Below are positions 47,691 through 56,398 of a stretch of DNA of 64,000 nucleotides, piece after piece. The first letter of the stretch is position 1, and every line of letters begins with the position of its first letter. The position numbers and the translations under genes are program-made. A model generated the notes under the pieces. That model ran no database searches, was not told where the DNA came from, and saw only the letters and a program-made list of their open reading frames with translations. Source of the stretch: Halomonas sp. HL-93 (GTDB lineage: Bacteria > Pseudomonadota > Gammaproteobacteria > Pseudomonadales > Halomonadaceae). The DNA lies in contig NZ_LT593974.1 in the NCBI RefSeq assembly GCF_900086985.1, forward strand, positions 2,914,001 through 2,978,000. The letters are read 5' to 3'.

Positions 47691-48308
47691 CTAGCCCAGT
47701 GGGCCCGCCACGACGCGCAGCGCCAGTGCCAACAGCAAGACGCCGGTAATCCGGTTGATCCAGTGGGCGCGCTGCTGAAGCCAGGGCAACACCCGCGAAT
47801 GGGACAGCGCAACGGCCACCAGCACGTACCATCCGCCGTCGATGACCATCGCCGTCACCACGATCAATACTTTGCCGAGCAGGCTCATGTCAGGCGTCAC
47901 AAACTGGCTCAGCAGGGCAATGAAGAAAATGATCAGCTTGGGATTGCCAAGCGCCACCAGCAAGCCTTCTTTGGCAGCGCGAGCGTTGGAAGTGACCGCC
48001 CCCTGTTGCTGCATGGCCCCCGCGCCACCCGCGCGCAACGCCTGGATACCCAACCACGCCAGGTAGGCGGCCCCCGCCCAGGTAATCAGTTGAAAGAGCG
48101 CAGGCGACTTGGCGATCAAGGCGCCCAAGCCCAACACGGTGAGCAGCGCATAGGCCCCCACCCCGCCGGCATGACATAGCGCGGCCGTCATGCCGACCAG
48201 CCTGCCGCCGCCCAGCGTATGGCGCAGCACCAGTGCCAGACTCGGCCCCGGCGACATGGCACCCATGGCGCATACCGCCGCCAACGATAGCCAAAGTGAG
48301 AATGGCAT
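47691..48308 (-). CDS. LysE/RhtB family amino acid exporter
   Basis: A 205-residue membrane protein with six predicted helices and the family N-terminus (AMSPGPSLALVLRHTLGGGRL). Further family parts are YLAWLGIQALRAG and LLVALGNPKLIIFFIALLSQF. It likely exports amino acids such as homoserine, threonine or lysine. AAGGAGA precedes the ATG. Expression is convergent with the preceding genes. Confidence 0.9.
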   Translation of the reverse strand: MPFSLWLSLAAVCAMGAMSPGPSLALVLRHTLGGGRLVGMTAALCHAGGVGAYALLTVLGLGALIAKSPALFQLITWAGAAYLAWLGIQALRAGGAGAMQQQGAVTSNARAAKEGLLVALGNPKLIIFFIALLSQFVTPDMSLLGKVLIVVTAMVIDGGWYVLVAVALSHSRVLPWLQQRAHWINRITGVLLLALALRVVAGPLG

Positions 48309-48503
48309 GTGGTTCTCCTTGCTCGCTTATTATTCCTTTTACCACCGACAGAGGGTGACGCGCACAGTGTACCTCACGTCCAGCGAGGCGACCCCTGCGC
48401 GTGCGCAAATAACGCTGTTAGCATGATACGCTGTTGGGTAAACTTTGGCCTTTTGATAATGCCTCTGACCTGCAGAGGTGATTACTGATTACAGGACGTC
48501 AAC

Positions 48504-49235
48504 ATGGGTAGGGCTTTTCAGAACCGTAAAGAATCCATGGCCAAAACGGCCGATGCGAAGACAAAAGTCTACAGCAAGTATGGTCGCGAGATTTATGTTT
48601 GCGCCAAAGCGGGAGGCACTGATCCCAATGCCAACCTGGCGCTGCGGGGCTTGATGGAGCGCGCCAAGAAAGACCAAGTGCCGTCTCACGTGATTGATAA
48701 GGCATTGGACAAGGCCAGCGGCGCCGGCGGCGAGGATTTCTCACCCGCACGCTACGAAGGCTTTGGCCCCGGTAACGCCATGGTGATTGTCGAATGCTTG
48801 ACCGACAATCCCAACCGCACCTTTGGGGATGTGCGCGGTTGTTTCACTAAAACCAAAAGCAAAATCGGCACCCCTGGCAGCGTCAGCCACATGTTTGACC
48901 ACTGCGCGATTTTCGCGTTTGCCGGTAGCGACGAAGAAGCCGTGCTGGAAGCGCTGATGGAGGCGGATGTCGACGTCACCGACATCGAACTGGAAGACGG
49001 TCGGATCACCGTGTTTGCCCCGCATACCGACTACGCCAAAGCCAAGCAGGCGCTGCTTGACACCTTCGGCGAGGTAGACTTCGAAGTCGATGAAATTCAG
49101 TTTCTACCGCAAACCACCACGCCGGTAGAGGGCGACGATGTCGCCATGTTTGAAAAATTATTGAACACGCTTAACGATCTGGACGACGTACAAAACGTCT
49201 ACCACAGCGCTGAGTTGCCCTCAGACAGCGAGTAA
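48504..49235 (+). CDS. YebC/PmpR family protein, YeeN type
   Basis: A 243-residue TACO1/YebC-family protein, in the YeeN branch (E. coli YeeN is 238). It has [84 protein letters not shown] (split) and the acidic end DDVQNVYH. Members bind ribosomes at difficult motifs such as polyproline, or act on transcription; which applies here is unknown. The final acidic tail is normal for the family. A strong terminator follows. Confidence 0.92.
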   Translation: MGRAFQNRKESMAKTADAKTKVYSKYGREIYVCAKAGGTDPNANLALRGLMERAKKDQVPSHVIDKALDKASGAGGEDFSPARYEGFGPGNAMVIVECLTDNPNRTFGDVRGCFTKTKSKIGTPGSVSHMFDHCAIFAFAGSDEEAVLEALMEADVDVTDIELEDGRITVFAPHTDYAKAKQALLDTFGEVDFEVDEIQFLPQTTTPVEGDDVAMFEKLLNTLNDLDDVQNVYHSAELPSDSE

Positions 49236-49245
49236 ATGGCCAACA

Positions 49246-49276
49246 CACCAACGCCGCCCGTTAGGCGGCGTTGGTG
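49246..49276. terminator. Strong hairpin after the yebC-like gene
   Basis: A perfect 13-bp inverted repeat (CACCAACGCCGCC, five-base loop, GGCGGCGTTGGTG) lies between the convergent ends of the YebC/YeeN gene and the dehydrogenase gene. No T run follows, so it may work as a mutual stop. Confidence 0.7.
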
Positions 49277-49330
49277 GGCCCCGTCACCATCACATGGAAG
49301 CAAAGTCATGACGGCAACCTATTCACTCGG

Positions 49331-50338
49331 CTAGAACGTCAGACAAATTTTCCCAAAGTGCTTACCGGCCTCTTGGTGACGAAACGCATCGGCAATGTCG
49401 GTCAGCGCGAATTCGCGGTCGATGATTGGCCGCATACCATTGGCTTCGATAGCGCGGATCATTTCAATCTGGTCGCGGCGGCTGCCGACAATCAAGCCTT
49501 TGAGGGTGGCCTGCTTAGCCATCAGCTTGGCAGTGGGGATTTCACCTTCGCGTCCAGTTAGCACACCAATCAGCGCAATATGCCCACCGATCTTAACCGC
49601 ATCAATTGACTGCGGCAGCGTACCGGGGCCACCGACTTCTACCACGTGATCAACGCCTTCGCCCTCGGTCAATGCCTTGACGGCTTTGCCCCACTCGGGC
49701 GTTTCTTGGTAGTTGATGGTGTGTTCCGCCCCCAACTCACGCAGGCGAGCCAGCTTTTCGTTGGAAGACGAGGTGGCAATCACCCGCGCGCCCATCATCT
49801 TGGCAAACTGCAGCGCAAAAATTGATACACCGCCGGTGCCCAGCACCAGCACCGTATCGCCAGCCTTCAGGCCTCCGTCAACGACCAGCGCGCGCCAGGC
49901 GGTGAGACCGGCGGTGGTCAAAGTGGCGGATTCGGCGTGGCTGTACTCAGCCGGCTGATAGGTGAACGACGTGGCAGGCGCGATAACCTGCTCGCGTGCA
50001 TAGCCATCGATGCCATCGCCGGGGGTGGTACGGAAATCGCCAACCCGTGCCGGGCCTTCAACCCAGCCTGGAAAGAAGGTCGAGACCACCGGGTCGCCCA
50101 CGGAGAACTCGCTTACGCCTTCACCCACGGCGTCGACAACCCCGGCGCCATCTGACATGGGAATGCGGCCATCGTCGGTGGGTATCATCCCTGCCACCAC
50201 AGCGTAGTCGTGAAAGTTCAGCGAGCTGGCGTGCAAGCGCACACGAATTTCGCCTTTCCCCGGCTCGCCAGGTGCGGCCTGATCTACCACCGTCAGGTGG
50301 TCGAGACCGCCTGGTGCTTTCAGTTGAATCGCTTGCAT
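49331..50338 (-). CDS. Zinc-free MDR alcohol dehydrogenase / quinone oxidoreductase family
   Basis: A 335-residue medium-chain dehydrogenase. The N-terminal catalytic domain shows LHASSLNFHDYAVVAG, where quinone oxidoreductases lack the zinc Cys, and the Rossmann part shows GDTVLVLGTGGVSIFALQFAKMMGARVIATSSS (split). It uses NAD(P)H on an unknown carbonyl or enone. ATG 50338 has AGAGG seven bases upstream; the longer frame is not supported. Confidence 0.9.
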   Translation of the reverse strand: MQAIQLKAPGGLDHLTVVDQAAPGEPGKGEIRVRLHASSLNFHDYAVVAGMIPTDDGRIPMSDGAGVVDAVGEGVSEFSVGDPVVSTFFPGWVEGPARVGDFRTTPGDGIDGYAREQVIAPATSFTYQPAEYSHAESATLTTAGLTAWRALVVDGGLKAGDTVLVLGTGGVSIFALQFAKMMGARVIATSSSNEKLARLRELGAEHTINYQETPEWGKAVKALTEGEGVDHVVEVGGPGTLPQSIDAVKIGGHIALIGVLTGREGEIPTAKLMAKQATLKGLIVGSRRDQIEMIRAIEANGMRPIIDREFALTDIADAFRHQEAGKHFGKICLTF

Positions 50339-50369
50339 GAAAACCTCTTTGGACAGAATGGTCGGTACA

Positions 50370-52259
50370 TTAATCGTTGGGGCGACCGGCACCTACATCA
50401 AGGCCGATAAAGCCACCCGACTGACGACGCCAAAGACGTGCGTAGATACCTTCCTGTGCCAATAGCTCGGTATGTGTGCCGCTCTCAACAATCTGCCCTT
50501 CATCCACCACGATCAGCCGGTCGAGCATGGCAATGGTCGACAGCCGGTGAGCAATGGCAATGACGGTTTTGCCCTCCATTAGCGTATCGAGTTGCTCCTG
50601 GATCGCGGCTTCCACCTCGGAATCCAGCGCCGAGGTGGCTTCATCCAGCACCAGAATCGGTGCGTTTTTGAGCAACACGCGAGCAATGGCGATGCGCTGA
50701 CGCTGACCGCCGGACAGTTTAACGCCCCGCTCACCGACGTGAGCATCCAGGCCTCGCCGCCCTTTGGGATCGACTAAATCATTAATGAAGGTATCGGCGT
50801 GGGCGCGGCATACCGCTTCCCAGACATCATCATCGTTGGCATGAGGGCTGCCGTAGCGGATGTTATCGCGCAGCGAGCGGTGGAGTAACGAGGTATCCTG
50901 AGTCACCATGCCAATCTGGTGGCGCAGCGAGGTTTGAGTGACCTCGGCAATGTTCTGACCGTCGATGAGAATGCGCCCACCCTGGATGTCGTAAAAGCGC
51001 AACAGCAGATTCGCCAGGGTCGATTTGCCCGCCCCGGAGCGGCCGATCAGGCCGATCTTCTCGCCCGGCGCAATATTTAAACTTAAGCCGTTGAACACGG
51101 TTTTATTTTCGCCCCTGGCTTGTTCATAGCCAAAGCGCAACGCTTCAAAGGCAATCCCCCCGTGGGGGACACGTAATGCTTTCGCGTTGGGCGCATCGCG
51201 TACTGCCGGCTCCCGGGCGATGGTGTTCATGCCATCCTGAACCGTGCCGATGTTTTCGAATAGCCCGGCGACTTCCCATAAAATCCAGTCGGACATAAAG
51301 CGAATACGCATCACCAGCGCAATGGCAATGGCAAGCACGCCCAACGAAATGGCATCCACGTACCAGGCGCTAATTGCCATGCCTGCCGTGCCGACCAGCA
51401 GCGCGGTGTTGAGCAACGTCAGGCACACGCTCATGATAGTCACCAACCGCATTTGGCGATGCACGGTGCCCATAAAGCCTTCCATGGCATCGCGGGCGTA
51501 GCCCTGCTCACGCTGAGTATCGGCAAACAGTTTGATGGTTTGGATATTGCTGTAGCTGTCCACCACGCGGCCGGTCATCTGGGCGCGGGCATCTGCCTGG
51601 GCCATCGACACATCGCGCAGGCGCGGCACAAAAAACCGCATGATCGCCAAATAGCCCGCAAGCCAAAGGCCCAGCGGCAGTAGCAGCCAGGGGTCGGCGC
51701 GCCCCAATAAAATCGCCGCACCGGTGAAATACACCACGGCGTAGACCAGCAGGTCCATCACCTTGGTGACGGTTTCGCGAATCGCAAGCGCCGTCTGCAT
51801 GACTTTCTGCGACACGCGTCCGGCAAACTCGTCCTGATAGAACGCCAGGCTCTGGCTGAGCATGTGACGGTGCGATAGCCAGCGGCCAATCATCGGGTAG
51901 TTGCCGAAAATGCTTTGGTGGGTCACCAGCGACTGCAGCAGCACCAAAAGAGGCAGGCCTACCATCACCAAAATGCCGACCCCGGAAAGCCAAAGACCAT
52001 TGTCCGACCAGAAATTCTCCCGCTCCACGTTGCCGAGCCAGTCTACCAGCTCGCCCATATAGCTAAAAAAAACGACCTCAGCTGCGGAGACCAAGGCGGT
52101 GAACAGCGACATCAGCAGCAACAGCGGCCAAACAGGACGCGAAAAGTGCCAGATAAACGCCGCAAGCCCCCTGGGTGGCGTAGCCACCTCGCCTTCAGGG
52201 TAAGGGTTAACGCGCGTTTCAAAGTAACGAAATAGCGGCGTGAGCATACGCAAAAGCAT
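50370..52259 (-). CDS. MsbA-like ABC exporter (fused membrane and ATPase domains)
   Basis: A 629-residue half-transporter that should act as a homodimer. Six membrane helices lie in about residues 30-330. The ATPase follows with Walker A GLIGRSGAGKSTL, Q-loop (GMVTQDTSLLHR), signature LSGGQRQRIAIARVLLKNAP and Walker B ILVLDEATSALDSE, then the H-loop (IAHRLST). The family exports lipids or drugs. It follows the AbrB-family gene with 14 bases between. Confidence 0.92.
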   Translation of the reverse strand: MLLRMLTPLFRYFETRVNPYPEGEVATPPRGLAAFIWHFSRPVWPLLLLMSLFTALVSAAEVVFFSYMGELVDWLGNVERENFWSDNGLWLSGVGILVMVGLPLLVLLQSLVTHQSIFGNYPMIGRWLSHRHMLSQSLAFYQDEFAGRVSQKVMQTALAIRETVTKVMDLLVYAVVYFTGAAILLGRADPWLLLPLGLWLAGYLAIMRFFVPRLRDVSMAQADARAQMTGRVVDSYSNIQTIKLFADTQREQGYARDAMEGFMGTVHRQMRLVTIMSVCLTLLNTALLVGTAGMAISAWYVDAISLGVLAIAIALVMRIRFMSDWILWEVAGLFENIGTVQDGMNTIAREPAVRDAPNAKALRVPHGGIAFEALRFGYEQARGENKTVFNGLSLNIAPGEKIGLIGRSGAGKSTLANLLLRFYDIQGGRILIDGQNIAEVTQTSLRHQIGMVTQDTSLLHRSLRDNIRYGSPHANDDDVWEAVCRAHADTFINDLVDPKGRRGLDAHVGERGVKLSGGQRQRIAIARVLLKNAPILVLDEATSALDSEVEAAIQEQLDTLMEGKTVIAIAHRLSTIAMLDRLIVVDEGQIVESGTHTELLAQEGIYARLWRRQSGGFIGLDVGAGRPND

Positions 52260-52273
52260 GGAGAGTCCTTACG

Positions 52274-53344
52274 TTACTTGTCGTTTGATGACAGAGAGGA
52301 AGGCTGGCGGCGAAGCAGCCAGCGGGCCCAAAAAGGGGCAACGATCATCAGCGTCACCATGCGCAATAAATGATGGAAGGCAACAAAAACGGGATCGATA
52401 TCAAGCGCCACGGCCAGGATCGCCATCTCGCCGATCCCACCTGGCGCCAGCGCCAGAAGCGCCACGTCGCGCCCGACACCTAGCAATTGGTGAATCATTT
52501 CGGCAAACAGTGCCAGTACTACAAGCGCCAGCAACGTGGCTACGCCGGACTGCCATAAATAGCGCCCCAACAGCCGCCGCGTCATACCTTTAAAGCGTGA
52601 GCCTATTGCGCTGCCTAGTACCCATAGCATCAGGTTCATACCCCAATCGGGTAGCGTGAGGCTCGCTATATCAAAACCCGATAACAGCGCCGCAGCTATC
52701 AGAGGGGCCAGTAAGGCCGCGCTAGGCAGGCGCAGCCAACGCCCTAGCGGCAACAGCAGCGGAATGGTTAGCAGCATCCAGCCGTGCGCCAGGGTTGCGT
52801 GCTCAGAGCTCGCCGCCCCAGCATCGCCCTCAAAGGCCCAAAACAGCGGCGGCAAGAAAAGGATCACCAGGATAATACGCAGCGACTGGGCCACTGCGAT
52901 CCGTTGGGCGTCACCGCCGCACTTGTCCCCCAGCATAATCATCGCAGTCATGGCACCAGGCGAAGCGCCAAACCAGGCGCTGACCGGATCGAACCCACAA
53001 CGGCGGTACCAGGCGGCGGCCACCGCCGTCGAAGCGGCCACGCCTAACAGCAATAACGCGGCTGAAACCGGCCAGTCCAGCATTCGATGGACCAATTGCG
53101 GGGTGACTTGACTGCCCAGCACCAAGCCCATGACCGCGAGAAAAGCCTGCCGTAGTGACTCTGGCACGGCCACATTCATGCCCCGGGAAGACGCCAGCAA
53201 GTTGGCAATCATCGGGCCAAGCATCCAGGCAAGCGGTAAGCCGCTCAGTTGAAAAAGCACGCCACCCAATGCACCAACGGCTAGCGACGTCACCAGCCAT
53301 TTAGCGCTCCTTGCCTTCTTAGCCCTCACCCCGATGCCCGTCAC
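52274..53344 (-). CDS. AbrB-family integral membrane protein
   Basis: A 356-residue membrane protein with two AbrB-duplication repeats, each showing L-P-x-A-W/W-x-x-G-P or related (GLPLAWMLGPMIANLLA; LPDWGMNLMLWVLGSAIGSRF), and the motif GASPGAMTAMIMLGDKCGGD. The family is sometimes called putative ammonia monooxygenase or aidB regulator, but these are names of convenience; it is probably a transporter. It is read with the ABC exporter after it. Confidence 0.85.
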   Translation of the reverse strand: MTGIGVRAKKARSAKWLVTSLAVGALGGVLFQLSGLPLAWMLGPMIANLLASSRGMNVAVPESLRQAFLAVMGLVLGSQVTPQLVHRMLDWPVSAALLLLGVAASTAVAAAWYRRCGFDPVSAWFGASPGAMTAMIMLGDKCGGDAQRIAVAQSLRIILVILFLPPLFWAFEGDAGAASSEHATLAHGWMLLTIPLLLPLGRWLRLPSAALLAPLIAAALLSGFDIASLTLPDWGMNLMLWVLGSAIGSRFKGMTRRLLGRYLWQSGVATLLALVVLALFAEMIHQLLGVGRDVALLALAPGGIGEMAILAVALDIDPVFVAFHHLLRMVTLMIVAPFWARWLLRRQPSSLSSNDK

Positions 53345-53555
53345 CTTGACTCCTTACCGATCATCCCTTGATGCCACCGACACAATCATTACCCTGCTAA
53401 GCAGGCAATTAGCTTACCACTGATAGCGCCGGTTTGGGGCGTGAAGACAACCTAACCATTTCGTCGTTAATTCCTATTAAAGCGCCAATATTTTGGTCAG
53501 AGGTCGTAAACCAAATTATTTCACGGCGGTATCTGCATCTTCTGGACAGCAAGCG

Positions 53556-53561
53556 TATAAT
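53556..53561 (+). promoter_or_regulatory. Consensus -10 box upstream of FMN riboswitch
   Basis: TATAAT, preceded by GCG, lies about 25-30 bases before the riboswitch P1 stem. The -35 region is weak (candidate TCTGCA around 53532). Confidence 0.5.
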
Positions 53562-53584
53562 GTTTGGCCGCCATAAGTGGCGAA

Positions 53585-53747
53585 CTTTCTCAGGGCGGGG
53601 TGAAAGTCCCCACCGGTGGTAATGCCGCGCCAATAACATGCGGACAAGCCCACGAGCGCTCAACCGTCAGGTGTTATCTGTCGCTTGAGGTCAGCAGATT
53701 CGGTGAGATTCCGGAGCCGACGGTGATAGTCCGGATAAAAGAGAAGG
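53585..53747 (+). promoter_or_regulatory. FMN riboswitch (RFN element)
   Basis: All conserved RFN blocks are present in order: CAGGGCGGGGTGAAAGTCCC, CACCGGTGGTAAT, AGCCCACGAGCGC, GTCAGCAGATTCGGTGAGAT and CGGAGCCGACGGTGATAGTC, ending in GGATAAAAGAGAAGG, which pairs with CTTTCTC at the start. It should reduce expression of the lumazine synthase gene when FMN is high. Confidence 0.97.
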
Positions 53748-53762
53748 TTTCCTAGTGATATG

Positions 53763-53789
53763 ACCCGTAGCGTTCTAACGCATTCGGGT
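53763..53789 (+). promoter_or_regulatory. Hairpin in riboswitch expression platform
   Basis: ACCCG-TA-GCGTT-CT-AACGC-ATT-CGGGT, a two-part stem following the RFN element and about 60 bases before the ribH2 start. It lacks a T run, so it is probably not a plain terminator. It may be part of the switch that hides or frees the ribosome site. Confidence 0.45.
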
Positions 53790-53847
53790 GCTGTGCTATT
53801 GGATACCTCATGCCCTGGTTCTGGTAAACAATCCCTATAGGATGACC

Positions 53848-54324
53848 ATGAATCAGACCCAACACTCCTCATCAGTGCGCGTTGCCTTTATCGAAGCATC
53901 TTGGCATCACGATATTGTCACCCAAGCCAGAGAGGCATTCATTGCTCAACTTGCCAGCGAGCATGGTTTTTCTGCCGATCAAGTAGAGATATTCCAAGTT
54001 GCAGGAGCTTACGAAATCCCGCTTCAGGCGAAACTACTCGCCAAGACTGGCCGTTACAGCGCCATTGTGGGGGCAGGCTTTGTCATTGATGGCGGTATCT
54101 ATCGGCATGAATTCGTTGCTCAAGCGGTCATTGAAGGCATGATGCAAGCGCAACTGGAAACCGAAATACCCATTCTTTCGGTTGTGCTGACGCCTCATCA
54201 TTTTCATGAACACAGCACGCACCATGCTTTTTTCCATGACCATTTCCGCGCCAAAGGCAAGGAAGCTGCGGAAGCTTTAGTGGTGACCCTGCACAATCAT
54301 CGCAAAATTCGTGAGCTAAGTTAG
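53848..54324 (+). CDS. ribH2: 6,7-dimethyl-8-ribityllumazine synthase, type II (RibH2)
   Basis: A 158-residue lumazine synthase, the penultimate step of riboflavin synthesis. It resembles Brucella RibH2 in length and sequence: RVAFIEASWHHDIV, VEIFQVAGAYEIPLQAKLLAKTGRY (split), GAGFVIDGGIYRHEFVAQAVIEGMMQ (split) and VVLTPHHFHEHSTHHAFFHDHF. The His-rich HHFHE segment and IYRHEFV are typical of the type II, decameric group. ATG 53848 is spaced seven bases from TATAGG; an ATG six bases earlier is too close. The gene stands alone under an FMN riboswitch, with no other rib gene in the window. Confidence 0.92.
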   Translation: MNQTQHSSSVRVAFIEASWHHDIVTQAREAFIAQLASEHGFSADQVEIFQVAGAYEIPLQAKLLAKTGRYSAIVGAGFVIDGGIYRHEFVAQAVIEGMMQAQLETEIPILSVVLTPHHFHEHSTHHAFFHDHFRAKGKEAAEALVVTLHNHRKIRELS

Positions 54325-54341
54325 CCACGAAATAAGATGCC

Positions 54342-54367
54342 GAGCGGTCTCATGGCCGCTCACTTTT
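54342..54367. terminator. Terminator between ribH2 and pfkB-like genes
   Basis: GAGCGG, eight-base loop, CCGCTC, followed by ACTTTT on the plus strand. A T-rich flank also exists on the other strand, so it may serve both convergent genes. Confidence 0.7.
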
Positions 54368-54385
54368 AAAAAGTAACGATAAAAT

Positions 54386-55300
54386 TCACTCAAATTGCTC
54401 CAACGCCGCTTGTAATATCAACCTGTCGACCTCTTCCGCCATCGGAATGCTACTGGCAGCACCGCACTTTTGAACCGCCAGGGCAGCCGCCGCCGTTGCC
54501 CTTTGCAAGCACTGTGAGGGGTTCATGCCAGCTTGCCTGGCGGCAAGAAAGTAACCCACAAAGGTATCGCCTGCGGCCGTTGTATCTATCGCCTTTACCT
54601 TTAACGCCGCTTGATAAAGCGTCTCATCGTTGCGCTGATACCAAGCCCCTTCACTACCCAGGGTAAGAACCACTTCGGTATCGCCAAGCATTTCTTTACA
54701 ACGTCTTAGCAAATCGGAAGCACACGACCCTAACGGCATTTCCAATAAGGTGGCGGCCTCTGTACGGTTAAAGAAAAGCAACTCACATTGGTCCAGAGGC
54801 AACAACGATACCCCCGACGTCATTGGCGCAGGGTTAAATATCACTTTGCAACCATGGCTCACTGCTAATGGAATAAGCTGATCAAGCCCATTACACTCGT
54901 TCTGGATAAGTATTATGTCGCCAGGCGTGGTTTGCGCAACAAGCACCTTCATGCGCTCTTGCGTAAAACCATGATTAGCACCTGAAAATAGCAGAATAGC
55001 GTTTTCACCACGTTCATCAATTTGAATAATCGCATGCCCACTCGGCTCAGCGGCCAATTCGATATCCTGCACACCAACACCCGCAGACTCCAACTCAGGT
55101 ACCACCCAGGCGTCTACTGATGAAACGCGCCCCCAGTGACTTACCGCTCCCTTGGCGCGCGCTATCGCCAATGATTGATTGACTCCCTTGCCACCCAAAC
55201 CAACACTGTATTCATTGCTTTCCAACGTTTCACCAGGACGAACGAAATAGGCGACACGATAGGCATGATCGATATTTATGGAACCAAAATTAAAAATCAT
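54386..55300 (-). CDS. Ribokinase-like PfkB family sugar kinase
   Basis: A 304-residue PfkB kinase phosphorylating a small sugar with ATP. It has the ribokinase sugar site (SVGLGGKGVNQSLAIARAKG), ILLFSGANHG and the catalytic DTTAAGDTFVGYFLAA near the end, where Asp is the base and AAGD the anion hole. ATG 55300 has GGGAAAG upstream. It is the last gene of the ABC-transporter operon and is separated from the binding protein gene by an intrinsic terminator. Ribose is the usual substrate of such kinases; whether it acts on a tetrose or pentose here is unknown. Confidence 0.85.
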   Translation of the reverse strand: MIFNFGSINIDHAYRVAYFVRPGETLESNEYSVGLGGKGVNQSLAIARAKGAVSHWGRVSSVDAWVVPELESAGVGVQDIELAAEPSGHAIIQIDERGENAILLFSGANHGFTQERMKVLVAQTTPGDIILIQNECNGLDQLIPLAVSHGCKVIFNPAPMTSGVSLLPLDQCELLFFNRTEAATLLEMPLGSCASDLLRRCKEMLGDTEVVLTLGSEGAWYQRNDETLYQAALKVKAIDTTAAGDTFVGYFLAARQAGMNPSQCLQRATAAAALAVQKCGAASSIPMAEEVDRLILQAALEQFE

Positions 55301-55315
55301 TGGCACTTTCCCAAT

Positions 55316-55344
55316 CAAAAAGTCAGCCAGCACCAGGGCTGACT
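55316..55344 (-). terminator. Intercistronic intrinsic terminator between binding-protein and pfkB genes
   Basis: On the minus strand GTCAGCC, eight-base loop, GGCTGAC is followed by TTTTT. It lies 20 bases after the solute-binding protein stop and 16 before the kinase start. It should raise the binding-protein share and leave the kinase to read-through. Confidence 0.8.
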
Positions 55345-55363
55345 GACTCAATAAACGGCGTAC

Positions 55364-56320
55364 TTACTCTTCTAGAACAAAGGGCGAAGTGTAGTCATCG
55401 ACATTGTCCGCGGTAATAAGAATGCAGTCATAAAGTTTCTTCTCACTATCGAGCCCCGTTTCCCCTGTATTAATATATTGGTCTGCAATATCAACAGCAT
55501 CTTCGGCAAAAATGGCCACCGGCTGCAATACGGTATAGGCCATCTCACCCGAGCGAACAGCATCTACAGCATCGGGAGAACCATCAAACCCACCCACAAT
55601 CACGTCATCCAACATATCTTCCTGCTTAAGTGCCGAAATGGCACCTAATGCCATTTCATCATTACCACTGATCACACCGTTGATATCCGAATTATCACGC
55701 AGCATGCTTTGCATTTTATTTCGGCCCTCTGTGCGGTCCCAGTTGGCTACGTCAGAGGCTTCACGCCGTATATCCGGATACTGGCTAAGCACGGTTTCAT
55801 AACCGTTGGAGCGCGTCGCGGCATTATTATCGGAAGGCGGGCCTTGAAGTTCGATATAGCGCCCTTCACCACCTAACTGCTCTGCCCATTCCTGAGCGCC
55901 AAGTGCCGCCCCCTGGGCGTTGTTTGAGACAAGCTGTGCTTTAGCCAATCCTTTTTCATTTATTTCTGAATTAATAATAAATACTGGAATATCAGCTTCG
56001 ACTGCTTTCTGAACAGCACCAACAGAGCCATCCGCATTTGCTGGGTCCAAAATTATGGCTTTCGCATTATTCGTAATAGCAGTATCAATTTGGTTACTCT
56101 CGGTATTTGTATCGCCCACATGCGAACTCAAACTGACCGAGTACCCAAGCTCTTCTGCCGTACTTTCCGCTATACCCCCTTCAGTTTTCCAATATGGGTT
56201 TGACATATCATTGACTATGATTGATATCAATCCTTTATCTTCAGCAGACAAAGAGCCACTAAAGACAAGAGAAAGCCCGGAGAGAGCTAAAAACGCGATT
56301 TTTTTTCGATTTAACTGCAT
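55364..56320 (-). CDS. Sugar ABC transporter substrate-binding protein (RbsB-like)
   Basis: A 318-residue periplasmic protein with a signal peptide (RKKIAFLALSGLSLVFSGS, cleavage near SAEDKG) and a type I periplasmic-binding fold: IIVNDMSNPYWKTEGG, AKAIILDPANADGSVGAVQKAVEADIPVFIINSE (split), LQGPPSDNNAATRSNGYETVL and GVISGNDEMALGAI, with GGFDGSPDAVDAVRSG. It delivers a sugar or polyol to the permease. Its sequence recalls erythritol-binding proteins by eye. It is the highest-copy part of such operons, helped here by the terminator after it. Confidence 0.9.
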   Translation of the reverse strand: MQLNRKKIAFLALSGLSLVFSGSLSAEDKGLISIIVNDMSNPYWKTEGGIAESTAEELGYSVSLSSHVGDTNTESNQIDTAITNNAKAIILDPANADGSVGAVQKAVEADIPVFIINSEINEKGLAKAQLVSNNAQGAALGAQEWAEQLGGEGRYIELQGPPSDNNAATRSNGYETVLSQYPDIRREASDVANWDRTEGRNKMQSMLRDNSDINGVISGNDEMALGAISALKQEDMLDDVIVGGFDGSPDAVDAVRSGEMAYTVLQPVAIFAEDAVDIADQYINTGETGLDSEKKLYDCILITADNVDDYTSPFVLEE

Positions 56321-56398
56321 GTGAAACACCTCTTAGTTATGCTTGTTTTCTTTTAAGAACCGCGCCCACTGAGGGCACATCTCTACACAAATATACTG

